Shown: positions 8,704 to 17,257 of the stretch, one piece after another | Layout of the letters: the number at the start of each line of letters is the position of its first letter | How positions within the stretch are numbered: position 1 is the first letter of the stretch | Origin: Robinsoniella peoriensis | GTDB taxonomy: Bacteria; Bacillota; Clostridia; Lachnospirales; Lachnospiraceae | Reading direction: 5' to 3' | Assembly (NCBI RefSeq): GCF_000797495.1 | Contig: NZ_JTGN01000001.1 | Location: 317,501-381,500 of the forward strand | Length of the DNA: 64,000 bases | Notes under the pieces: generated by a model | What the model saw: the letters and a program-made list of their open reading frames with translations, nothing else | The model's database searches: none | Told to the model about the DNA's origin: nothing | Position numbers and translations under genes: made by a program

Positions 8704-9582
8704 TTATGCATCATATGCTTTGTCCCTTATAATGCGTCCGCTCTTATCTAAACGCCTGGCATATTTATCGTAATCACTTAAGATAATCCCCAGGTAAATC
8801 ATATCCACCAGGGCAAGCTGGGATGCCCTGGAAAAGATAGCATCACCATAAAGCAGCTGTTCATGAGTGGTGCACAGTGTAATATCCGCATATTTGCTGA
8901 TCAGTGCATTTTCAAAATTTGTAATTACGATGGTTTTTGCCCCGCTTTTTTTGGCTATCCGCATTACATCTACCGTATCCTTAGAACAGCCCGAATAAGA
9001 GATACCGATTGCCACGTCTTTTTCTGTTAAGTTGCTGGCACAGATTCTCTGCAGGTAATAGTCATTAAAGCTACGGCATTTCAGCCCCAGATAAAGCAGC
9101 TTCGTATACAGGTCACTGACCGTAGTGCCTGAATTTTCCACACCATAGACATCAATTAAATCGGCATTGGCTATGAGTTCTACCACCTGGCTGTACTTAG
9201 TGGCAGATATGCATTTCAGTGTATTTTCCATCACCTTGATTGTGGTAGCAATTGTTTTGGCCGGCACCTTATCTACAGAATCAGAAGCATTCAGCCGGTA
9301 TCCGTACATCGCAGAGATCCCATCCGGCTGTGTTTTCACATCCTGTGCCATCTCTTCCACAACAGCATATTTAAATTCCCGGAATCCCTTAAATCCCAAA
9401 GCCTTTACAAAACGCAGAATCGTAGGCTGGCTTACCCCTGCCTTTTTTGACAAATCCGTAAGTGACATTTTCCCAACCTGTGCTAAAGACCCTAACACAT
9501 AATCCGCTGTCCGCTTTTCTGATGTCCGCAAAGATGCATAAACTTCTTCGATACGAAAACTAATTGTTTCTTCTAAACGCAT
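8704..9582 (-). CDS. RpiR-family regulator (HTH + SIS domain)
   Basis: A 292-residue MurR/RpiR-type transcription factor: an N-terminal helix-turn-helix (about 1-77, with MSLTDLSKKAGVSQPTILRF) and a C-terminal SIS sugar-phosphate-binding-type domain (about 130-260, with VGIGYSG-like IGISYSGCSKDT). It is encoded just upstream of the aminoethylphosphonate operon on the same strand and has identical palindromes in front of itself and in front of the operon, so it probably controls both. Its ligand is unknown; RpiR proteins usually sense phosphosugars, so phosphonate control would be unusual. AAGAAGGAA precedes the ATG. Confidence 0.88.
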   Translation of the reverse strand: MRLEETISFRIEEVYASLRTSEKRTADYVLGSLAQVGKMSLTDLSKKAGVSQPTILRFVKALGFKGFREFKYAVVEEMAQDVKTQPDGISAMYGYRLNASDSVDKVPAKTIATTIKVMENTLKCISATKYSQVVELIANADLIDVYGVENSGTTVSDLYTKLLYLGLKCRSFNDYYLQRICASNLTEKDVAIGISYSGCSKDTVDVMRIAKKSGAKTIVITNFENALISKYADITLCTTHEQLLYGDAIFSRASQLALVDMIYLGIILSDYDKYARRLDKSGRIIRDKAYDA

Positions 9583-9619
9583 ACTGATTCCTTCTTCCTG
9601 GAAAATGAAATCACCATTC

Positions 9620-9636
9620 TTGTAGAAAAACTACAA
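9620..9636. promoter_or_regulatory. Candidate RpiR operator, site 2
   Basis: Perfect dyad TTGTAG-AAAAA-CTACAA, 38 bp upstream of the rpiR start codon; the reverse-complement match of site 1. Confidence 0.65.
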
Positions 9637-9812
9637 TATTCCATGGTGTCACAAGCTTACATATATTTTCCTGCCTGTTTTTATTTTACATGAATCCGTG
9701 AAAATGTAGTGTAAAATCTTTGTAAAATCTGCCGCACGTCTTACTTTTCCTCTATAAATCAAGATGTTTTATTCTTATGTATCCGGTTTTCCACTCAAAG
9801 TCACCTGAATTT

Positions 9813-9841
9813 TTATCAAATGCTTTTTTTCTTCATATAAT
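9813..9841 (+). promoter_or_regulatory. Putative promoter for the DUF3298-like gene
   Basis: TTATCA, 17 bases, TATAAT; about 25 bases before the start codon. The leader would be very short and has no clear ribosome binding site. Confidence 0.5.
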
Positions 9842-9865
9842 AGAAAAAACGAATGAGTTGGAAAA

Positions 9866-10537
9866 ATGGTTACTGTGGAAGATTTTTTACTGGAAGATAC
9901 CCTGTATTTCGAAAATACCCCTGTTCTTTCTTATACGATTAATTACCCGCAGCTCAAAGACGGCTGTGACGAAGACGCTTTGGAAAAAGTTAATAAATTT
10001 TATGTAACAAGAGCTAAAGTCTACGAAAATGAATGCCGGACCAACCTGTTTCATGATGCTTCTATGCAGCTGCAGTATACTAAGACACACGGATATCCTT
10101 TTCTCCCGGACGAGGTAGATATCCGGTATAAAGTAACTTTCAATGAAAGCTGTATTCTAAGTCTGTATTTTGACCACTATTTATTTACCGGCGGAGCTCA
10201 TGGTTCTACTCTCCGCTATTCAAACACCTGGAACTTAAATAATGGCCATATGATCCGCCTCAAGGATTTCTTTGAACCCGGCAGCGACTATAAAAGCTAT
10301 ATTCGTAACAAGATCAATGAAATGATAAGCAAGCAATTGGAAAGTTCTGTTTCCCATCCGGATTATTTTAAAAATCCTGAGCAAAATGTCTCTGTATCCT
10401 TTTCCCCGGATAACTTTTATTTAACACCGGAAGGAATTGTAATCTATTTCCAGCAATATGATATTGCACCCTATTCCAATGGTATTATTGAATTTACGAT
10501 ACCTTATGAAGAAGGGATGAAGTTTTGGGAAAAATGA
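9866..10537 (+). CDS. DUF3298/RsiV-like domain protein, no signal peptide
   Basis: A 223-residue protein with the DUF4163/DUF3298 layout known from RsiV and PdaC: an N-terminal beta region ending in LYFDHYLFTGGAHGST and a C-terminal region with RLKDFFEPGSDY, FYLTPEGIVIYFQQYDIAPYSNG and the closing FTIPYEE. These family motifs are clear. Unlike RsiV it has no membrane segment and no leader peptide, so it would be cytoplasmic unless the start is misplaced; no good ribosome binding site is visible at this ATG. It is one of the few plus-strand genes and ends at a hairpin shared with the convergent ASST gene. Function unknown. Confidence 0.75.
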   Translation: MVTVEDFLLEDTLYFENTPVLSYTINYPQLKDGCDEDALEKVNKFYVTRAKVYENECRTNLFHDASMQLQYTKTHGYPFLPDEVDIRYKVTFNESCILSLYFDHYLFTGGAHGSTLRYSNTWNLNNGHMIRLKDFFEPGSDYKSYIRNKINEMISKQLESSVSHPDYFKNPEQNVSVSFSPDNFYLTPEGIVIYFQQYDIAPYSNGIIEFTIPYEEGMKFWEK

Positions 10538-10541
10538 TAAA

Positions 10542-10571
10542 AACTGCCGTATCATAATGAATACGGCAGTT
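10542..10571. terminator. Hairpin terminator between convergent genes
   Basis: Arms AACTGCCGTAT and ATACGGCAGTT with an 8-base loop. On the minus strand it is followed by TTTT and serves the ASST gene; on the plus strand it directly follows the DUF3298-like stop. Confidence 0.8.
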
Positions 10572-10650
10572 AATAACTCAACACTTTTATCCCCCCATAA
10601 ATAGCGCAAGATAGCTTGTGCTACTCCTAAATCAACCGTGAGAAAGCATA

Positions 10651-12690
10651 CTAAGAAATGGTTATGGACTGATTTAAATTAAAATACTCATCCTGGCACA
10701 TAATATATATATTGTATGTATCACTTGCAAATTCTGTTAACGGGATGGGTATAGCATAAACAAAGGAATACTCAATTCTTACCTTTATATCTGAAATATC
10801 ATATATATATGTGTTATCTTGACCTGAAAAAATAACTTGTGTGAAGCAATGATTTTTAGCTGTAAATAGCAATATATCTTTTAACATAGCCATACTGATC
10901 TGTGCTTTTGAATCAGCCTTTAAATTTCTAATAGGTTTATTTACTTTCGCATCTACTTTAACCGGAAATCGTATCTGGCCTTTTAAGTATGTATCCTCAA
11001 CATTCACTTTTTGCAAACAACTGCTAAAATCCAACTCTATGTTATATGCCCGATAATAATTATGATTAATTTTATATTGATTTAATACTTCTTCAGTATC
11101 AAAATCATACTCTGTAACAGTGCCATAAAGTCCGGACTTTTTACTTCCTGAATATGCAGATGCTGCAAACACCCTTTTATTTTCATAATCTAACAGGTAA
11201 TTTGAAGTAACCGGTGAATATTCACATTCGTAAATATGATCTTGTCTTACTGTCATTTTTTCAGGATCTATAGTGTATAATTTTACATATGAATAGCCTG
11301 TATTTTCAAAGCCTTCCACTTTACGGTTCTTATCATTGTGATTATCAAACAGCATTACATGTATCGTATTCGGATCATTGTCCAAGTCTTCCTCCAGCTG
11401 ATACACTGTATGCGGCTGATAATGCCAGTAAATATCTCCTTCAGGCTGCAGAACCTTCTCTTCTAATCCCGTACCTTCCCAGAACTTCGGATCACCCAGT
11501 ATCCATTCTATTTCCTCTGTACTCCAGTTAATTTTAACTGCAGAGTGCAGATTTCTTGGATTTACTATAATTGAATCTGTTTCTTTATCATAGGAAAGAG
11601 TATTTGTATGTGCCCAGTCTGCTTTGTTAACGTAGCCGGTTTTTTCGAATAATGGACGCAAGTTTAATTCCTTCACAATTTCCCCTGTCTCACGATCATA
11701 TTCTTGCAAAAGATCTTTTAAGTATCCATTTCCTGAATCGGATAAGACAAGCAGATTACCATCTGGTTCTTTTTCCTTTATTTCATGGTGTGCCCCTGAA
11801 GTAAAGAAGTAATCCTGATATACTCTTCCTAAATAGTCTACCTCGTGATATTGGGCAGATCTGGGTTCTCCGGCATTTGCCATCAATGTATTTTCTGATT
11901 CAATAAGAAAATGTCCATTTGTTAATGGATATCCTCCAAAGTTAGCTCCCTTGGTATACAAGAGTGCCCATCTAATGTCACCGCTGGAATCAAATCCATA
12001 TAAGTAGGGATTTGAACCTCCTGTAATTACCATCAGTTTAACAGACGATTCGGTGGTCTTCTTTTTCATTTTCACTGCATCTATGAATACATCCGGTAAA
12101 GAATCTGTAAGAATCTTCAGAGTAGTGGAGCGAGTCATTTTCCCATCCTTATCCAGTTCCTCCAGTACAACATTGTTTTCCGTCTCAGCATATAAACCAA
12201 TTATTGGTATAATATGCTGTCTTGTAGCACCTATGGTATCCGTGATATCATTTTCTTGTGTTCTTCCCTTCACAGTTACCTTAATCTGACTCTCTTCTTT
12301 TGTAGAAAAAACTGCAACTGCTGTAAGCGGAGAATTTTGATACGGATTTAGTATTACCAATGGTTCTTCAAAGCTATATTCTCCCTTATCTAATTCAGCC
12401 TGAATCATCTCATCAATTTCAACTGTTTGTTCTTCTAATGACTGTGTCAGCTTAATCCCCTCAGATGCAGATATATTCTTGCCAGATTCATCATTACTCT
12501 CAATGATTTTTGTTTCACTGCCATCCACTTTTACTTTCACGTATTGTGGGCCCTTGTCCTTCTTGCTTATTCTGGTATCAATAAAACGAAAATCAGGCTG
12601 AGTTATATAATAGATTGCAGCACCGGCTAATAATAACAGGAGCACGGCTGCAATACTACCTATCGCTATATACTTTTTTTTCTTACTCAT
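10651..12690 (-). CDS. Arylsulfotransferase-family protein 1 (ASST), membrane-anchored
   Basis: A 679-residue member of the arylsulfate sulfotransferase family, which moves sulfate from one phenolic ester to another phenol without PAPS. An uncleaved N-terminal helix (about 7-30) anchors it outside the cell. Candidate active-site positions match the family: His 301/302 in SGAHHEIKEKE, His 361 in DWAHTN, Arg 379 in NPRNLHS and His 427 in HYQPHTVYQ, the last being the likely sulfated histidine. The N-terminal beta domain has NPYQNSPLTAVAVF. GGGGAG precedes the ATG at 12690. It is closest to copies 2 and 4. A remnant of a lipoprotein gene lies directly upstream. Substrate unknown. Confidence 0.88.
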   Translation of the reverse strand: MSKKKKYIAIGSIAAVLLLLLAGAAIYYITQPDFRFIDTRISKKDKGPQYVKVKVDGSETKIIESNDESGKNISASEGIKLTQSLEEQTVEIDEMIQAELDKGEYSFEEPLVILNPYQNSPLTAVAVFSTKEESQIKVTVKGRTQENDITDTIGATRQHIIPIIGLYAETENNVVLEELDKDGKMTRSTTLKILTDSLPDVFIDAVKMKKKTTESSVKLMVITGGSNPYLYGFDSSGDIRWALLYTKGANFGGYPLTNGHFLIESENTLMANAGEPRSAQYHEVDYLGRVYQDYFFTSGAHHEIKEKEPDGNLLVLSDSGNGYLKDLLQEYDRETGEIVKELNLRPLFEKTGYVNKADWAHTNTLSYDKETDSIIVNPRNLHSAVKINWSTEEIEWILGDPKFWEGTGLEEKVLQPEGDIYWHYQPHTVYQLEEDLDNDPNTIHVMLFDNHNDKNRKVEGFENTGYSYVKLYTIDPEKMTVRQDHIYECEYSPVTSNYLLDYENKRVFAASAYSGSKKSGLYGTVTEYDFDTEEVLNQYKINHNYYRAYNIELDFSSCLQKVNVEDTYLKGQIRFPVKVDAKVNKPIRNLKADSKAQISMAMLKDILLFTAKNHCFTQVIFSGQDNTYIYDISDIKVRIEYSFVYAIPIPLTEFASDTYNIYIMCQDEYFNLNQSITIS

Positions 12691-12707
12691 TATTTCTCCC
12701 CTCAAAA

Positions 12708-12758
12708 TCACTGAACTGTTATACTTAATTTTTCTCCTTCAAATGGATATTCCATCAT
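12708..12758 (-). pseudogene. C-terminal remnant of a lipoprotein gene (16 codons)
   Basis: This short open frame (with its own GGAGGAG site) encodes MMEYPFEGEKLSITVQ. The lipoprotein gene at 19301-19939 ends in LEYPFEAGTLSIQVL and stands in the same place, directly upstream of an ASST gene with a similar GAGGGGA ribosome binding site. The match at protein level and in the flanking spacer shows this is what remains of a second lipoprotein-ASST unit. It might still be translated. Confidence 0.75.
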
Positions 12759-12896
12759 TGATTTTCTCCTCCAACTTTATTCTAAAACATTTTAGTTAGA
12801 ATTTTAGCATAAAAATACGAAAAAAATATGATAAACTCAGTTTCAATTGTAAAAATACTCCATTTTATAATTTCGGCTCCGATTGGTACTGACAGC

Positions 12897-12938
12897 AAAA
12901 AAGCCAATAACCCCATTTATAGGGGTCACCGGCTTTTT
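12897..12938 (-). terminator. Terminator after ASST copy 2
   Basis: Nested stems (AAAGCC/GGCTTT outside, ACCCC/GGGGT inside), followed by six T on the minus strand. Confidence 0.85.
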
Positions 12939-12980
12939 AGGAGCACTCAGTTATGGAATCTTTATTTTTGTATCGTTCGT

Positions 12981-15086
12981 TTATTTTATGGTAAAGGATT
13001 GATCTATTGATACATACCGATCCTGCCACATAACATAAATCTCATATTCATCAGGTGAAAGCTTACCCAGCGGAATCGGAACGGAGTACACAAATTTTGT
13101 CTCTGACTTAGTTTTCAAATCGGAAATATCGTAAACGTATGTATGATCTTTTCCTGCCAGAATAACCTGGGTAAATGCATGATTCTGAGCTCTGAACAGC
13201 AAAATATCTTTATAAAGGGATACGCTCATCTCTTTCATTTCATCAGATGAAAGGGTGTCCGTGGGTGCTTCTGCCTTCTCGTTCACTTCTACCGGAATTC
13301 GAAGGGTTCCTTTCAAATAAGAATCCGATACATTTACGTCATCTATACAGCTGTTTAAATCAACCTTGATAGAATAGCCACGATAGAAATTATGGTCAAT
13401 GTAGTACTGATTTAGTTTTTCACCACTTTCGTAATCATATTCAATCACTCTTCCATATAAGCCACTGTCCGAGTCACCTGCATAGGCACATACGGCAAAC
13501 ACACGGCTCATCGCTCCGTCAAACAGGAAATTAGAGGTTACCTGTGAGCGGTCACATTCATATACGTGATCCTGAACTACTGTCATTTTTTGAGGATCAA
13601 TTGTATAGGATTTTACATAAGAATAACCGGTATCATCAAAATAGTCCACTTTTCGGTTAGCCGCATAATGATTATCAAACATCATAACGTGAATTGTATC
13701 CGGATTTCCATCCAGATCTTCATCCAACTGGTAAACGGTATGAGGCTGATAGTGCCACTGAACCTCCCCTTCCGGCTGCAGTACTTTATCTTCCAGCCCG
13801 GTTCCCTCCCAGAATTGGGGGTTTCCAAGGATCCATTCTATTTCATTTGTACTCCAATTAATCTTTACTGCAGAATGCAGATTCCTGGGATTTACCAGCA
13901 CGGATTCTGTTTTAGCATCGTATGAAAACGTATTGGTATGGGCCCAGTCAGATTTACTGACATATCCACTGTCTTTAAAAAGTTCTTTTAAATCCAGTTC
14001 TTTTACGATTTCTCCGGTTTTTCTGTCGTATTCCTGTAATAAATCCTGCACATAGCCTGATCCGGAATCTGATAATACAAGAAGATTGCCATTCGGTTCT
14101 TTTTCTTTAATCTCATGATGTGATCCCGAATTAAAGAAGTAATCCTGATATACTCTTCCCATCAAATCTATTTCATGGAACTGTGCCGCTCTTGGCTTAC
14201 CGCAAGTAGGCATTAAAGTATCTTCTGCTTCGATCAGAAAATGTCCGTTGGTTAGGGGATAGCCTCCAAAAGAGGCCCCGGGTTTGTTCAGAAGATACCA
14301 CCTGATATCCCCGTTGGAATCAAAACCATAGAGGTAAGGTGCTCCTCCTCCGGTTACTATCATTAATCCCATGGCAGATACCGTTGTCTTTTCTTCTAAT
14401 TTTACGACATCTTTAAGCTCATCCGGTAGAGATTCTGTTTCTATGTTTATTGTGCTTGACTTTATTACCTTGCCGTCAGCATCAAGTTCTTCCAGCAGTA
14501 CCTCATTATCCGTATCTGCGTATAAGCCGACAATGGGCACTTTATGCTGAGTAGCTGCGTCTAAAGTATCAACAATATTATGTTCTTCGTCTTTTCCTTT
14601 CACCGTAACCCTTACCGAGGCCTCCTGGTCTCCGGTGTAAACTACAAAAGCAGTGAGCGGCGCATTCTGATAAGGATTTTGGATAACGAAAGGTTCTTCA
14701 AATGTATAGTTACCGGACTCCAGCTCATCCTGAATCATTTGATCAACCTGATATGTATTTTCTTCCAGACTCTCAACCTGCGGAATATCTGTTGTTATGT
14801 TTTCCCCTGTTTTATCGTTCCCCTGAATAAGCGTGGTTTCCTGTTTATCAATCTTATACTTTACCAGCTGGGGGCCTTTTTCTTTTTTATTGGTTCTCGT
14901 GTCAATGAACTGCTCTTTTTGCTCATCTGTATATTCCGCTTCCGTGGAAGCAGTCTGGCTGTTTTTCTGCTGTTGTGCCTTATCTGATGCTTTACTGTCC
15001 GTTTTAGCAGTGGAGCAGCCGGAAATGCCTAGTGCAGCCGCTACGGTAATGACACACAGCATACTTCTGATAAATTTATGCTTCAT
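12981..15086 (-). CDS. Arylsulfotransferase-family protein 2, lipoprotein
   Basis: A 701-residue ASST paralogue. The start is a lipoprotein signal peptide with lipobox GISGC (Cys 24), followed by a Ser/Thr/Gln-rich linker to about residue 60, so this copy is held to the membrane by a lipid rather than a helix. The family positions are all kept: SGSHHEIKEKE, DWAHTN, NPRNLHS, HYQPHTVYQ. It is very similar to copies 1 and 4 after residue 60 (for example FIDTRTNKKEKGPQLVKYK compared with FRFIDTRISKKDKGPQYVK). GGAGGG precedes the ATG. It follows copy 3 after a 72-base spacer that can form a terminator-like hairpin. Confidence 0.88.
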   Translation of the reverse strand: MKHKFIRSMLCVITVAAALGISGCSTAKTDSKASDKAQQQKNSQTASTEAEYTDEQKEQFIDTRTNKKEKGPQLVKYKIDKQETTLIQGNDKTGENITTDIPQVESLEENTYQVDQMIQDELESGNYTFEEPFVIQNPYQNAPLTAFVVYTGDQEASVRVTVKGKDEEHNIVDTLDAATQHKVPIVGLYADTDNEVLLEELDADGKVIKSSTINIETESLPDELKDVVKLEEKTTVSAMGLMIVTGGGAPYLYGFDSNGDIRWYLLNKPGASFGGYPLTNGHFLIEAEDTLMPTCGKPRAAQFHEIDLMGRVYQDYFFNSGSHHEIKEKEPNGNLLVLSDSGSGYVQDLLQEYDRKTGEIVKELDLKELFKDSGYVSKSDWAHTNTFSYDAKTESVLVNPRNLHSAVKINWSTNEIEWILGNPQFWEGTGLEDKVLQPEGEVQWHYQPHTVYQLDEDLDGNPDTIHVMMFDNHYAANRKVDYFDDTGYSYVKSYTIDPQKMTVVQDHVYECDRSQVTSNFLFDGAMSRVFAVCAYAGDSDSGLYGRVIEYDYESGEKLNQYYIDHNFYRGYSIKVDLNSCIDDVNVSDSYLKGTLRIPVEVNEKAEAPTDTLSSDEMKEMSVSLYKDILLFRAQNHAFTQVILAGKDHTYVYDISDLKTKSETKFVYSVPIPLGKLSPDEYEIYVMWQDRYVSIDQSFTIK

Positions 15087-15107
15087 CGTTTTCCCTCCAT
15101 ATAAATA

Positions 15108-15147
15108 ACAAAGAGTATATTACCTAAAGTAGGCATATACTCTTTGT
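15108..15147 (-). terminator. Terminator-like hairpin between ASST copies 3 and 2
   Basis: Arms ACAAAGAGTATAT and ATATACTCTTTGT around 14 bases. The downstream T tract is weak, so partial read-through into copy 2 is possible. Confidence 0.65.
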
Positions 15148-15157
15148 CTGCTTCATA

Positions 15158-17245
15158 CTAAAATTTCACCTGATATCCAGTATCGTATACATTGCCATCC
15201 GTCTGAATATAGACATGATACGTCTTGCCTTCCAGTCCTTTCCCGGAAACTGTTGCAGACATATTCAAAAGCGTAGAACCATCATCCTGCTTTACAGGCA
15301 TCTGTCCTAAAGTATATACCTTCTGATTTCCTTCTTCGTCTTTCAATACCACGAAACCAGGTTGAACTTCTTCATTTTTACTGGTTAGAATACCGCTGAA
15401 CATCATACCAAATGGTTTCTGCACAATGCTCCAGGATGCATCACCTGCCACTGCATTTTCGCAGTTTACTTCCTGCTCTGCAGTCTGGGTAACTCCAAGA
15501 TCTCCAAGCCACTGTCCCTTAGCAGTCAGATCCAGGTATGGGTTGCTTTCCTGGTACATGGAAACTCTGATACTACGGTAAACAAGACCTGGGATCACCA
15601 TTTCGAATACCAGCTTGTCATCCTTTACCTCATTGATGTATGCCTGCTTTGTTACATTCCCGGAGAGCTGATTCATAGGAGATACATCATAAGTATTATT
15701 TTCTGTATCAAACATATTTCCGCCGGATGTTATCCAGTAATCGTTCTCTCCGATATAGTCAGCACCGCTGATAAAGGAAGAAAACCATTCGGCACCTCTT
15801 TCTTTTCCATATTCCCATACCTGTTCAATGGTCATATCTGCCGTATTCAATTGATACACAACAGCTCTGGAATATACCTGGTCACCGGTTACAGCAGCAT
15901 CCGGATTCGTTGCTTTGGCTCTGGAAGCACCATTGTCAAATACCATTACATTTCCGTTAGGTAGCATGGTGACATTATGCTGTGCATACTGCCATTCAAA
16001 GTTTTCCCCAACTGGTGTAAAGAAGTATTTGGAGTCAACCGTGGTCCACCCATCAGGATTACCCATAATCCAGCTTAAGGATTTATCGGTTTTATTTACT
16101 CCGATTACCGCATCTACATGACGTCCGGAAAGTAAAATGGTATCGGTTGCCTCGTCATACCACAGCGCATTATTATGGAACCAGTCTTCATCTGTCCTGT
16201 TTAAAGAACCGCCGTCTTCCGGATTCAGAATATCTTCCAGCTGAAGTTCCCATACTACTTCTCCAGTGGTTCTGTCTAACTCTACAATCCGGTCTTCCAC
16301 TTTGGAAAAATCCGTACTGCAGCTTCCAACCAGCAGATTGCCGTTTGGCATTTCAAACATTGCATGATGGGATCCACCCGGGATACTATATTCATTATAG
16401 ATTTTTCCTGACAAATCAAATTCTGTGAGTCCGGACATATAGTATAAGGGATGAATCAGGGTGTCCGTCAGAGCCATAAAATGTCCATTGGACAACTGCT
16501 TAAACGGCATACCTGCAATCTTACAATACCATCTGATGTCTCCATTACTGTCATAAGCTGCTATTTCATTCTCTCCGCCGCAGGATGCAAATGTAAGCTT
16601 AGAAAAATCATATGCAGTATCATCAAGGGTTTTTACTTCTGCTTTATTTCCGATAGATGTTTCTAAAGCTTCCGTTGTAACGGTCACTGTCTTCTCTGTT
16701 CCGTCATCCAGCGTAAACGTAACTTCATTGTCCCTTCCCGCATACAGACCATAGATTGGAATAATATGAGTTGTCTCTTTCGCAAATGTTCCTTCTATAT
16801 TATCCTGCTCCTGATCTCCTTTAACCAGAAGATTTACTCCGGTAGCATCTTCCGTATTAAAGATTGCCACAGCTGTTAACGGGGAGTTTCCATAAGGATT
16901 TACCACGACAAAGGGATTCTCAATGGTGTAGCCGTTCTGTGCTTCTGCCATAAGCTGCTCATCTACTTTTGCCTGTTCAGCCAGGTTGTCCGATACCGTA
17001 ACTGTCTTTACAGCTACTGGCTCTTTCGCCTCAGACTCCTCTTCACCTGGCTTTTCACTGTCTGATTCCATTGCTGCTTTCGTTTCTTTTTGAGCTGTTT
17101 CCGTCTGTGCTGCTTCTGTCGCTTTTGACTCCTGTGTTTCCAGGGCCGCCTGTGTATCCTGCGTAGGCGTGCTTTTGCCGCTGCAGGCAGTTGTAAGGCA
17201 TAAAACCCCTGTTAAAATCCCCAACATTACTAATTTTCTTTTCAT
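15158..17245 (-). CDS. Arylsulfotransferase-family protein 3, lipoprotein, divergent
   Basis: A 695-residue ASST family lipoprotein (lipobox LTTAC, Cys 21) with an acidic, Ala/Glu/Thr-rich linker to about residue 80. The N-terminal domain keeps NPYGNSPLTAVAIF, but the catalytic propeller is clearly different from the other three: PGGSHHAMFEMPNG, DWFHNNALWYD, SGRHVDAVIG and QYAQHNVTMLPNGN. These read more like classic ASST enzymes (the final site is Q-H rather than P-H). The C-terminal domain is also different and longer. It starts 12 bases after copy 4 stops, with AGGAGGAG before the ATG. It may use another acceptor or donor. Confidence 0.87.
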   Translation of the reverse strand: MKRKLVMLGILTGVLCLTTACSGKSTPTQDTQAALETQESKATEAAQTETAQKETKAAMESDSEKPGEEESEAKEPVAVKTVTVSDNLAEQAKVDEQLMAEAQNGYTIENPFVVVNPYGNSPLTAVAIFNTEDATGVNLLVKGDQEQDNIEGTFAKETTHIIPIYGLYAGRDNEVTFTLDDGTEKTVTVTTEALETSIGNKAEVKTLDDTAYDFSKLTFASCGGENEIAAYDSNGDIRWYCKIAGMPFKQLSNGHFMALTDTLIHPLYYMSGLTEFDLSGKIYNEYSIPGGSHHAMFEMPNGNLLVGSCSTDFSKVEDRIVELDRTTGEVVWELQLEDILNPEDGGSLNRTDEDWFHNNALWYDEATDTILLSGRHVDAVIGVNKTDKSLSWIMGNPDGWTTVDSKYFFTPVGENFEWQYAQHNVTMLPNGNVMVFDNGASRAKATNPDAAVTGDQVYSRAVVYQLNTADMTIEQVWEYGKERGAEWFSSFISGADYIGENDYWITSGGNMFDTENNTYDVSPMNQLSGNVTKQAYINEVKDDKLVFEMVIPGLVYRSIRVSMYQESNPYLDLTAKGQWLGDLGVTQTAEQEVNCENAVAGDASWSIVQKPFGMMFSGILTSKNEEVQPGFVVLKDEEGNQKVYTLGQMPVKQDDGSTLLNMSATVSGKGLEGKTYHVYIQTDGNVYDTGYQVKF

Positions 17246-17257
17246 TTTCTCCTCCTG

